A DNA stretch of 64,000 nt from Pseudomonas nitroreducens. GTDB lineage: Bacteria; Pseudomonadota; Gammaproteobacteria; Pseudomonadales; Pseudomonadaceae. Every line of letters starts with the position of its first letter. Position 1 is the first letter of the stretch. A model generated the notes under the pieces. It saw only the letters and a list, made by a program, of their open reading frames with translations, was not told the origin of the DNA and did not search any database. Both the position numbers and the translations under genes were made by a program. The stretch is from the NCBI RefSeq assembly GCF_014204515.1, contig NZ_JACHLI010000004.1, positions 298,036 through 362,035 on the forward strand, read 5' to 3'. Of this stretch, positions 42,123-49,089 are shown piece after piece.

Positions 42123-44105
42123 CTAGGGCTTCTCGACGTTCACCGCCGCCGCACGCGTCTCCGGCGCGGCACTATGGTGCCGCCAGATGGCCACGAACAA
42201 GGCCTCCAGATCGGCCGTGAAGCGCGCCGTATCGAACAACGGTGAGGTCATGCGTACCGCCAGCAGTCTGGCCTTCAAGTCAGTGCGCCCGGCTTCATCC
42301 AGCGCCAGCGCCTTCAATCGCTCGAAATAATCCTGCGCATCCGTCGCCACCAGCTCATCGAAGCCATGGGCCTTGAGCAGGCTGCCGGCCACGCGGCTGG
42401 TGAAGGTTTCGCCGAGCCGCGTCATCAGCGGCACGCCCGCCCACAGCGCGTCGCTGGCGGTGGTGTGCGAGGTGCAGGGGAAGCTGTCCAGCGCCAGGTC
42501 CGCCAGTGCCAGCCGGGCCAGGTGCTCGTCCTGCTTCAGTCGCGGCGCGAATACCAGGCGTTCGGCCTCGACCCCGCGCGCCTGCGCTTCACGACGCAAG
42601 TTGTCGCAAGCCTCTGGCGCCTCCGGCTCCAGCAGCCAGAGCACGCTGCCCGGCACCTCCCGCAGCAGGCGGCACCAGAGGTCGAACTCTGCGGGATTGA
42701 GCTTGAGCAACTGGTTGAAGCTGCAGAACACCAGCCCCTGTTCCGGCAACCCTGCCTGTGAGCGACTGGGCGGCGGATTCAGCGGCCGATCGCGATCATT
42801 GGGCTGATAGCTGTGCGGCATCAGCGCCAGGGTTTCGCTGAAATGTCCGGCGTGCTCGGCCGGCGTCACAGTGGGATCGCCGATCAGGTAATCGGCCAAT
42901 CGCGGATGGCCCAGGCTGCCGGGGTAGCCGAGCCAGTTGACGATCACCGGCGCCGGGCGCAATGCGGTGATGCCCTGGCGCGCCCCGGTGGTGTAGCCCT
43001 TGAGGTCCACCAGGATGTGCAGGCGCTGCTCGGCGATCCGTTTCGCCGCCGCCTCGTCCGACAGCTCGCGCAGGTCATGGCGCGGCAGACCGGTCTCGGC
43101 GATGCGCCGGGTGAAATAGTCCTCGCGCTGCGGGCTGTAGTCGAACAGCTGGATATCCAAATTCGCGCGGTCATGCGCCTCCAGCACGCCCATCAGCAGG
43201 TGCATGGTCGCGTGCCCATAGAAGTCGCTGGAGAGGTAGCCGATACGCAGGCGCTCGCCGGGTTCGGGCTCAAGCGCCAGTGGCGCGGCCGCCAGCTCGC
43301 CCGCCCAGGCCGATTCGGCATAGTGGCGGGCGGCGTCGCGGTGTAATTGCGCGGTGAGAGAGGGGAGGTTGATCAGGCCCCAGGGCGTGGTGCGCTCCTG
43401 CGTCGGGTTGTGCAGTTGCTGCAGCAGCGCAGCGTCCACTTCCGCCAGCGTTGACCAGTCCGCCAGGTTGCGCAGCGCGAACTGCAGGTCACCCCAGTGC
43501 CCGGCCTTGCGGAACCACTGCGCCGCTTCCGCGTGGCGCTTGCGCTTCTCCAGGGCGCGCGCCAGTTCCAGCTGCAGGTCGGCGTTGTCCGGGCTGATCT
43601 TCAGCGCCTGGGTCACCAGCGGAATCGCCGCCTCGCTGTAACCACGCTCGCGCAGGTGATTGGCGAGGTTCTTGTAGGCCAGCAAATAGCCCGGCTCGCT
43701 GGCGATGGCCTGGCGGTAGAGCTGTTCCGCCTCGGCATACTCGCGCCGGCCATTGAGGATGTTGCCCAGGTTGTTCGCCGCCTTGGCATTGCCCGGCTGC
43801 AGTTTCAGGCAGCTGCGAAAGGCCGCTTCCGCCGCGCGATCATCGTTCAACGCGCGCTCGGCCAGGGCCAGGTTCAGGTAGAAGGTGCCGTCCTTGCGCA
43901 GCATCAGCGCGCGCTTGAACAGCTCCCGCGCCTGGGCGGCCTTCTCCTGCATCAGGCAGGCTGCGCCGCACAGGTGCAGCACATCGGCGTTGCGCGGCTG
44001 CGTGCGCAGCAACTGCCGCGCCAGCGTCTCGCCGCGGGCGAGGGCACCGCTGTTGAGCGCATCGACGATGCTTTGCAGGGACAGGCTGGGTTGGCGCTGG
44101 CGCAT
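42123..44105 (-). CDS. TPR protein with O-GlcNAc-transferase-like (GT41/SPY) domain
   Basis: A 660-residue protein. Residues 1-240 are TPR repeats (for example YAEAEQLYRQAIASEPGYLL and SEAAIPLVTQALKISPDNAD). The C-terminal part is a GT41 glycosyltransferase like eukaryotic OGT/SPINDLY: RIGYLSSDFYGHATMHLLMG, LVDLKGYTTGARQGI, LVFCSFNQLLKLNP, and the nucleotide-sugar region DSFPCTSHTTASDALWAGVP. It would transfer a sugar to Ser/Thr of a protein target in the cytoplasm. No flagellin, adhesin or sugar-nucleotide genes are adjacent. HMW1C-like enzymes are a related alternative. Confidence 0.85.
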   Translation of the reverse strand: MRQRQPSLSLQSIVDALNSGALARGETLARQLLRTQPRNADVLHLCGAACLMQEKAAQARELFKRALMLRKDGTFYLNLALAERALNDDRAAEAAFRSCLKLQPGNAKAANNLGNILNGRREYAEAEQLYRQAIASEPGYLLAYKNLANHLRERGYSEAAIPLVTQALKISPDNADLQLELARALEKRKRHAEAAQWFRKAGHWGDLQFALRNLADWSTLAEVDAALLQQLHNPTQERTTPWGLINLPSLTAQLHRDAARHYAESAWAGELAAAPLALEPEPGERLRIGYLSSDFYGHATMHLLMGVLEAHDRANLDIQLFDYSPQREDYFTRRIAETGLPRHDLRELSDEAAAKRIAEQRLHILVDLKGYTTGARQGITALRPAPVIVNWLGYPGSLGHPRLADYLIGDPTVTPAEHAGHFSETLALMPHSYQPNDRDRPLNPPPSRSQAGLPEQGLVFCSFNQLLKLNPAEFDLWCRLLREVPGSVLWLLEPEAPEACDNLRREAQARGVEAERLVFAPRLKQDEHLARLALADLALDSFPCTSHTTASDALWAGVPLMTRLGETFTSRVAGSLLKAHGFDELVATDAQDYFERLKALALDEAGRTDLKARLLAVRMTSPLFDTARFTADLEALFVAIWRHHSAAPETRAAAVNVEKP

Positions 44106-44255
44106 GAAGTTTCTCCGGTATGGGAAGCCGGATATCTTCGGTAAAAGTCGCCTGGAATGATTCGGAAATGGCTGTCAGGAATCCCTGAAGCTTTAGGTTC
44201 ACTTCATATCCTGTAGGAGCAACTGTCTTTGTTTCAGAAGTCTGCGCCTTTGGTT

Positions 44256-44386
44256 TCCCTCTCCCTAACCCTCTCCCTGAAGGGAGAGGGGATAGTTCGC
44301 TGCAGGGTGAAACGATGGCGTCAGCCGGCACAGACAGCTTCCTCTCCCTTCGGAGCGGGGCGCGTAGCCAGGGCGGGGGAGAGGGA
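44256..44386. repeat. CCCTCTCCC-type repeat (copy 4)
   Basis: CCCTCTCCCTAACCCTCTCC at the left, core TAGTTCGCTGCAGGGTGAAA and GTCAGCCGGCACAGAC, right part with GGGCGGGGGAGAGGG. An inserted GAGCGGGGCGCGTAGCCAGG interrupts the right arm and matches the insertion in copy 1 (inverse). No gene is seen in 44106-44445. Confidence 0.8.
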
Positions 44387-44445
44387 TCGCCCGAGGACGG
44401 TGGTCAGGTAGGAGCCCCGCAGCTTTCACCGCCGGGCGCCCAGCA

Positions 44446-44934
44446 TCACCCCAGGCTCAACACCTGCGGCAACTCCGGCAACGGCACCCAGACCTGCCCC
44501 TGCCAATCCAGCACGCTCAACTGCTGGCGTTCCCAGCGCAGCAGGCGGCGGCGTGGCTGCTCGGTCACCGGCTCGATCTGCGCCCGCAGGCTCGGCACCA
44601 CGGTCTGGGTGATCCACTGACGGATGCAGCGGTTTTCCGGGTGGTGGAAGTAGATCAGCGAGGCGTACAGGCCGGACTCGCTGATCAGCTCCATTTCCTC
44701 CACCACCCCGTGATCGCCCTGGACCATCAGGCGACACAGTTGGTCGGCATCGAGATTGCGATAGGCGTGCTCTTCCAGGAAGGCGCAGTTCATCAGCCGT
44801 GCCATATCGCGCACGACGAACCAGGGCTGACCTTCGATCAGCAGGGCGCGCAGGCGGCGTTTGTGGCGGAAGAAGAGGGTGGGTTCGAGAGGGTAGGCGG
44901 GCTGCGCTGGGGCAGCAAAAGCGTCCATGGACAT
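44446..44934 (-). CDS. BRO-N domain protein, phage antirepressor type
   Basis: A 162-residue protein with the BRO-N/Ant fold: LEPTLFFRHKRRLRALLIEG, PWFVVRDMARLMNC, the segment EEMELISESGLYASLIYFHH and RCIRQWITQTVVPSLRAQ. Phage antirepressors of this type bind and inactivate the prophage repressor. The usual C-terminal KilAC-type domain is missing. No other phage gene is adjacent. The 5' leader (44935-45140, minus strand) contains an element with C4 antisense RNA features, the known control of antirepressors in P1-like phages. This makes the BRO call consistent. Confidence 0.8.
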   Translation of the reverse strand: MSMDAFAAPAQPAYPLEPTLFFRHKRRLRALLIEGQPWFVVRDMARLMNCAFLEEHAYRNLDADQLCRLMVQGDHGVVEEMELISESGLYASLIYFHHPENRCIRQWITQTVVPSLRAQIEPVTEQPRRRLLRWERQQLSVLDWQGQVWVPLPELPQVLSLG

Positions 44935-44943
44935 AGTGGATAC

Positions 44944-44969
44944 CTGTGAGATTGTTCAAAGCACTCCCT
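44944..44969 (-). promoter_or_regulatory. candidate antisense target at the BRO gene start
   Basis: On the minus strand, CTTTGAACAATCTCACAG ends 10 bp before the ATG and would cover the ribosome-binding region. It is complementary to the 3' arm of the structured RNA (44995-45012) in two 7-bp blocks (CTGTGAG with CTCACAG, and GTTCAAG with CTTTGAAC allowing one G-U). AGGGAGTG beside it can pair with CACACCCT of the 5' arm with one mismatch. Confidence 0.6.
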
Positions 44970-44997
44970 TTGTTCAGAAGGGGGTGACCGGGTACTT

Positions 44998-45137
44998 GAA
45001 CACCGCTCACAGACGGCCCGCAGATTTCCCCTTTCGGGTTTTGTATAGCTGCGCGCTACCCGGCCATAGCAAAGGCTATAGCCGCCTAGTGCACATGCTT
45101 TCGGGCATGCGTCGTACCGCTGTGAGAGGGTGTGTTC
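44998..45137 (-). ncRNA. C4-like antisense RNA in the antirepressor leader
   Basis: A 140-nt segment with outer arms GAACACCGCTCACAGACGG (44998-45016) and CCGCTGTGAGAGGGTGTGTTC-type sequence (45117-45137), enclosing three local hairpins: TAGC/GCTA around 45044-45057, ATAGC/GCTAT around 45066-45079, and CATGC/GCATG at 45093-45110. It is upstream of and in the same direction as the BRO gene and both arms are complementary to the region before that gene's ATG. This is the arrangement of C4 RNA of phages P1/P7, which is processed from the same transcript and blocks antirepressor translation. Assignment is inference from structure and pairing. Confidence 0.6.
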
Positions 45138-45437
45138 AGCACCGGGGCGGAATTTAGTCGGTCGTGTTTCTCTGGTCAACTGGCCTGATGGGCATTCAGG
45201 CGTAGTCAGAAATCAGCACAACCTGCTCATTAACATGAGTTGCTTGTTTTTTGTTGTGAATTTTCCTGCGGATATTCTGAAAATCCTTAATTTTGCAAGG
45301 TTTCCGTTTTGCACCCATGTTATTGCTGATGTATTGGTTCTGAGGTCTTGCTTTTTAGATGGTTTAACTTTATTTGTTGGTAGGTTGTTCTGCTGTGAGT
45401 AATTGCTGGTCGTTGACTATTTGGTTAGGAGTGAAGC
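45138..45437. other. AT-rich intergenic region
   Basis: A 300-bp stretch with markedly lower GC than the surroundings from about 45170. It should contain the promoters of the leftward C4/BRO unit and of the rightward membrane-protein gene. I see no repeat or convincing coding sequence; the one open frame through it lacks a ribosome site. Confidence 0.5.
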
Positions 45438-46076
45438 ATGGATTCCATGGGGTTGTTGTGGGAGATGTTTGGTGATTGGAAGGTCCTCTTAATGGGGGGT
45501 AGTCTGCTACTTTCAGTTTTTTATAAAATTTTAGTTTTTTTGTATCGAGCTTTGAGGGTTTATGGTGAGTTGTTTGCTATGAAACGTTTGAAGAGCTTGA
45601 TCTTTCTACGGCAGGACACTCGGGGTGGAACGGCTTTTTTAGCGTTTCTTGATAGAAATATTGAGTTGGAAATGTTTCGCGTAGCATCAGGGATGCAGGT
45701 TAATTTCAGGGAAATGGCAGCAATCATTAAAATTGAGAGCCTAGGGCTTTGGTCGCCTGAGCAAATACGTGCTTTACGGAAGTATTTGAAGTGCTCGCCG
45801 ATGAGTGATGGGCCTAAAATTATTATAGGCAGCATGGATAGGTTTGAGGCTTACTTTGGTTTTTCTCTAAGTTTGATTCTTGTCGCAATGGCAGTGTTGT
45901 TGTGGGGGCTGTTTGTTTGGAAGTACAGCTTGTATGGTGCTCTAATGGGGGCTTTCTTTTTTGTTTTAGCAATTTTTGTTGGCGGGATGCTTGCTTGGGA
46001 CTTCGGAAAAATGAAAATTGCGCAAGATATAAAAGAATACTTGAATAGAAATCCTGGGGTTCTTAGCGGCACATAG
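45438..46076 (+). CDS. low-GC membrane protein of unknown function
   Basis: A 212-residue protein with a strong RBS (AGGAG, 6 bp before ATG). Predicted helices: one near the N-terminus (WKVLLMGGSLLLSVFYKILV) and two near the C-terminus (FGFSLSLILVAMAVLLWGLF, LYGALMGAFFFVLAIFVGGM), with a soluble middle domain of about 95 residues between (KRLKSLIFLRQDTRGGTAFL ... PEQIRALRKYLKC). Codons are A/T-ending, unlike all neighbours, so it is probably a recent acquisition. Not recognised. It lies beside the C4/BRO unit and may have entered with it. Confidence 0.75.
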   Translation: MDSMGLLWEMFGDWKVLLMGGSLLLSVFYKILVFLYRALRVYGELFAMKRLKSLIFLRQDTRGGTAFLAFLDRNIELEMFRVASGMQVNFREMAAIIKIESLGLWSPEQIRALRKYLKCSPMSDGPKIIIGSMDRFEAYFGFSLSLILVAMAVLLWGLFVWKYSLYGALMGAFFFVLAIFVGGMLAWDFGKMKIAQDIKEYLNRNPGVLSGT

Positions 46077-46090
46077 AACAAATAGCTCCT

Positions 46091-46145
46091 CAAGCGTTAT
46101 CCGCCGTCTCGGCGCATAAAGCGTTCCGCTTTATGCGCTCTACGC
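46091..46145. repeat. short palindromic repeat
   Basis: AGCGTTATCCGCCGTCTCGG followed by GCGCATAAAGCGTTCCGCTT and TATGCGCTCTACG, a diverged member of the family seen near 200, 50,880 and 54,600, at the boundary between the low-GC gene and normal-GC DNA. Confidence 0.65.
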
Positions 46146-47045
46146 CGTCACTCCTGTCTTGCCTCCCACCAGAATCCCCTGTTCGCGCCCACACACCTCC
46201 ACCAGAAAATCCCACACCAATCTCAGCCTTACCGACCGGTGCAATTCACGCCGGGTGCACATCCAGTATTCCCGTTCGATGAACTCTTCCGGCAGCACTG
46301 GTACCAGCAGCGGGTCGTGCAGCCCCATGTACTGGGGGAGGATGGCGATGCCGATGCCGGCCTGGGCGGCCTGTTGCTGGGCGACCACGCTGGTGCTGCG
46401 GAACACCACCTGGGGGTGGCGGCAGAAGCTGTGGTGGAACAGCAGTTCCTGGCTGAACAGCAGGTCGTCGACGTAGCCGATCCAGGGGTGGCGGCTGAGG
46501 TCTTCGCGGTCGCGCAGGGGCGGGGCGTTTTCCAGGTAGGCGGGGCTGGCGAACAGGCTCAGGCGGTAGCGGGTGAGCAGGCGGCTGATCACCAGGTCGG
46601 CGCTGGGGCGTTCCAGGGTGATGGCGATGTCGGCCTCGCGGTTGGTGATGCTGACGAAGCGCGGCACCGACACCAGCTCCACTTCCAGGCCGGGGTAGCG
46701 CTGCATCAGCTCGCCCAGGCGCGGGGCGAGGAACATGGTGCCCAGGCCTTCGGTGACGCCGATGCGAATCTGCCCCAGCGGCGAGATGGCCTGGCTCATT
46801 TCCTCCTGGGCGAGGAGGGCGGTGTTCTCCATGGCTTCGGCGTGCTTGAGCAGCGCCTGGCCGGCGGGGGTGAGCTGGTAGCCGCCGGTGTGCTGGGCGA
46901 ACAGCTGGGTGCCGAGGTCGCGCTCGATGCTCTCGATATGCCGTGCCACGGTGGCGTGGGTGGTGCCCAGGCGCTTGGCGGTGGTCAGCAGGCGACCGCT
47001 GCGGTGCAGCTCCAGGAAGTAGCGCAGGTCATTCCAGTCGAACAT
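46140..47045 (-). CDS. LysR-family regulator
   Basis: A 301-residue LysR-type regulator: MFDWNDLRYFLELHRSGRLL, TAKRLGTTHATVARHIESIE, TQLFAQHTGGYQLTPAGQAL, then the effector domain (IRIGVTEGLGTMFLAPRLGE). The ATG at 47043-47045 gives the standard N-terminus; the frame remains open far upstream, but that stretch is antisense to the GMC gene. It is divergent from the GMC oxidoreductase gene at 47172, across nested inverted repeats, and likely controls it. Confidence 0.9.
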   Translation of the reverse strand: MFDWNDLRYFLELHRSGRLLTTAKRLGTTHATVARHIESIERDLGTQLFAQHTGGYQLTPAGQALLKHAEAMENTALLAQEEMSQAISPLGQIRIGVTEGLGTMFLAPRLGELMQRYPGLEVELVSVPRFVSITNREADIAITLERPSADLVISRLLTRYRLSLFASPAYLENAPPLRDREDLSRHPWIGYVDDLLFSQELLFHHSFCRHPQVVFRSTSVVAQQQAAQAGIGIAILPQYMGLHDPLLVPVLPEEFIEREYWMCTRRELHRSVRLRLVWDFLVEVCGREQGILVGGKTGVTA

Positions 47046-47094
47046 CTCGCGGCCCTTGTTGTTAGAAAACGCACAGCAGCTGACTCGAAACGAC

Positions 47095-47150
47095 TGTTCT
47101 TTTATCACGAACGAACGACTAGGCTCGTTCGACAGCGTTAAAAAAGAACA
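47095..47150. promoter_or_regulatory. nested inverted repeats in LysR/GMC promoter
   Basis: Outer arms TGTTCTTTT (47095-47103) and AAAAGAACA (47142-47150); inner arms CGAACGA (47108-47114) and TCGTTCG (47125-47131), all perfect. It fills the 126-bp divergent region. Likely binding sites of the adjacent LysR protein. Confidence 0.6.
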
Positions 47151-47171
47151 AGAACGACGAGGGACTTCTCC

Positions 47172-48836
47172 ATGCCCCAGGCACTGGATGCTTATGACTA
47201 CCTGATCGTCGGCGCGGGCCCTGCCGGCTGCCTGCTGGCCAATCGCCTGTCCGCCGACCCTGCCAACCGTGTGCTGCTGCTCGAAGCCGGCGGCCCGGAC
47301 AACTATCCCTGGATTCACATTCCCGTCGGTTACCTGTACTGCATCGGCAACCCGCGCACCGACTGGTGTTTCGACACCGAACAGGTGCCGGGCCTGAACG
47401 GCCGTGCGATCAAGTACCCGCGCGGGCGCACGCTGGGCGGCTGCTCGTCGATCAACGGCATGATCTACATGCGTGGCCAGGCGCTGGACTACGACGGCTG
47501 GGCTGCCGAGGGCAACCCCGGCTGGGGCTGGAACGACCTGTTGCCGCTGTTCATGAAGATGGAGGACCACTTCGGTGGGGCAAGCGGGCTGCACGGCGCG
47601 GGCGGCGAATGGCGGGTGGAGAAGCAGCGGCTCTCCTGGGCGATTCTCGATGCCTTCCGCGAGGCGGCGGCGCAGTCCGGCGTGCGCCCGGTGGAAGACT
47701 TCAACGGCGGCGACAACGAAGGCTGCGGTTACTTCCAGGTGAACCAGCGTTCTGGTGTGCGCTGGAACGCTTCGAAGGCTTTCCTGCGGCCCATCGCCAA
47801 CCGCAGCAACCTCACCGTGCTGACCAACGTCGAGGCGCACCGCGTGCTGCTGGAAAACGGCCGTGCGGTTGGGCTGGAAGTGAACTGGCAGGGCGCGCGG
47901 CGTGAGCTGCGTGCCCGGCGTGAGGTCATTCTTTGCGCCGGGGCAATCAATACGCCGGTGCTGCTGCAGCGCTCCGGTATCGGCCCGCGCGATCTGCTGG
48001 AGAGACACGGCATCGGCGTGCGCCATGAGCTTTCCGGGGTCGGCGGCAACCTCCAGGATCACCTGCAATTGCGCCTGATCTACCGCATGAACGGCGCGCC
48101 GTCGTTGAACCAGATCGCCTCGACGCTGTGGGGCAAGATGGGCATGGGCCTGGAGTACCTGTTCAAGCGCAGCGGCCCGCTGTCCATGGCGCCGAGCCAG
48201 CTGGGCGCGTTCGCCAAGTCCGATCCGGGCCAGCGTTCGGCCAACCTCGAATACCACGTGCAGCCGCTGTCGCTGGAGCGCTTCGGCGAGCCGCTGCACA
48301 GCTTCCCGGCGTTCACCGCGTCGGTCTGCGACCTGCGTCCGCTGAGCCGTGGCTCGGTGACGCTGCGCTCGGCGGACCCGCGCGACAAGCCGGTGATCCA
48401 GCCCAATTACCTGAGCCACCCGCAGGACCTGCGCGTGGCCGCCGACGCCATCCGCCTGACCCGCCGCATCGCCGCCGCGCCCGCACTGGCGCGCTACCAG
48501 CCGGTGGAGTTCAAGCCCGGCCCGGATTACCAGACTGAAGAAGACCTGCAGCGCGCCGCCGCCGAGATCGGCACCACCATCTTCCACCCGGCCGGCACCT
48601 GCCGCATGGGGCAGGGCGAGGGCGCGGTGGTGGACAGCCAGCTGCGCGTGCACGGCATTCCCGGCCTGCGCATCGCTGACGCCTCGATCATGCCCAGCCT
48701 GACCTCGGGCAACAGTTGCTCGCCGGTGCTGGTGATCGCGGAAAAGGCCGCGCAGATGATTTTGAACGAACCCGCGTGCCGCGCGGAGGTCATCCCTTTC
48801 AGTGGGCGCACAACGGAGGAGGTTCCGGCTGCATGA
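47172..48836 (+). CDS. GMC-family FAD oxidoreductase (choline/alcohol dehydrogenase-like)
   Basis: A 554-residue flavoprotein. FAD motif YLIVGAGPAGCLLANRLSAD at residues 10-29, GMC signature GRTLGGCSSINGMIYMRGQ, second signature GAINTPVLLQRSGIGP, and the C-terminal catalytic region FHPAGTCRMGQG followed by the SLTSGNSCSPVLVIAEKAA end. It oxidises an alcohol to aldehyde; members include choline, polyethylene-glycol and long-chain alcohol dehydrogenases. A LysR gene is divergent upstream, and an MHS-type transporter lies 253 bp downstream on the same strand. Confidence 0.93.
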   Translation: MPQALDAYDYLIVGAGPAGCLLANRLSADPANRVLLLEAGGPDNYPWIHIPVGYLYCIGNPRTDWCFDTEQVPGLNGRAIKYPRGRTLGGCSSINGMIYMRGQALDYDGWAAEGNPGWGWNDLLPLFMKMEDHFGGASGLHGAGGEWRVEKQRLSWAILDAFREAAAQSGVRPVEDFNGGDNEGCGYFQVNQRSGVRWNASKAFLRPIANRSNLTVLTNVEAHRVLLENGRAVGLEVNWQGARRELRARREVILCAGAINTPVLLQRSGIGPRDLLERHGIGVRHELSGVGGNLQDHLQLRLIYRMNGAPSLNQIASTLWGKMGMGLEYLFKRSGPLSMAPSQLGAFAKSDPGQRSANLEYHVQPLSLERFGEPLHSFPAFTASVCDLRPLSRGSVTLRSADPRDKPVIQPNYLSHPQDLRVAADAIRLTRRIAAAPALARYQPVEFKPGPDYQTEEDLQRAAAEIGTTIFHPAGTCRMGQGEGAVVDSQLRVHGIPGLRIADASIMPSLTSGNSCSPVLVIAEKAAQMILNEPACRAEVIPFSGRTTEEVPAA

Positions 48837-48895
48837 GTGGCTGCCTCTGGGCGCTGGCAACGGGCCCATGAGCCAGCTCTGAGCAGGCTGGGGGG

Positions 48896-48966
48896 GGGGC
48901 GTGGCGATACCCATGCCGTCGGCGTGGTGGATTGATGGGTATCGCTTCGCTCCACGCCATCCTGCG
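48896..48966. repeat. palindromic repeat of the GATACCCAT family
   Basis: GGCGTGGCGATACCCATGCC followed by the inverse ATGGGTATCGCTTCGCTCCA, between the GMC and MFS genes. Same family as 268-353 and 27827-27905. Confidence 0.75.
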
Positions 48967-49089
48967 GGTTCAGGGAATGCGGAAGCTCCCACAGGAGCTG
49001 CAGAAACAAACGGTATCGCGCGGTGTGAAAGCCGTGGCAGTCGAGGCTGACAAAAACAAAAGCCCCCAGAAGGGGCAGGAGAGCCCGCA

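Noticed and set aside
44998..45137. Retron-like RNA
   Set aside because: Inverted arms around several hairpins resemble msr/msd, but no reverse transcriptase gene is present and complementarity to the BRO start favours a C4 RNA.
45130..45402. 90-codon ORF in the AT-rich region
   Set aside because: No ribosome site, no recognisable features, and it runs through the arm of the structured RNA.
46140..48992. A single 950-codon open frame on the minus strand
   Set aside because: Only the last 301 codons are a LysR protein; the rest is antisense to the GMC gene and has no family features. High GC keeps antisense frames open.
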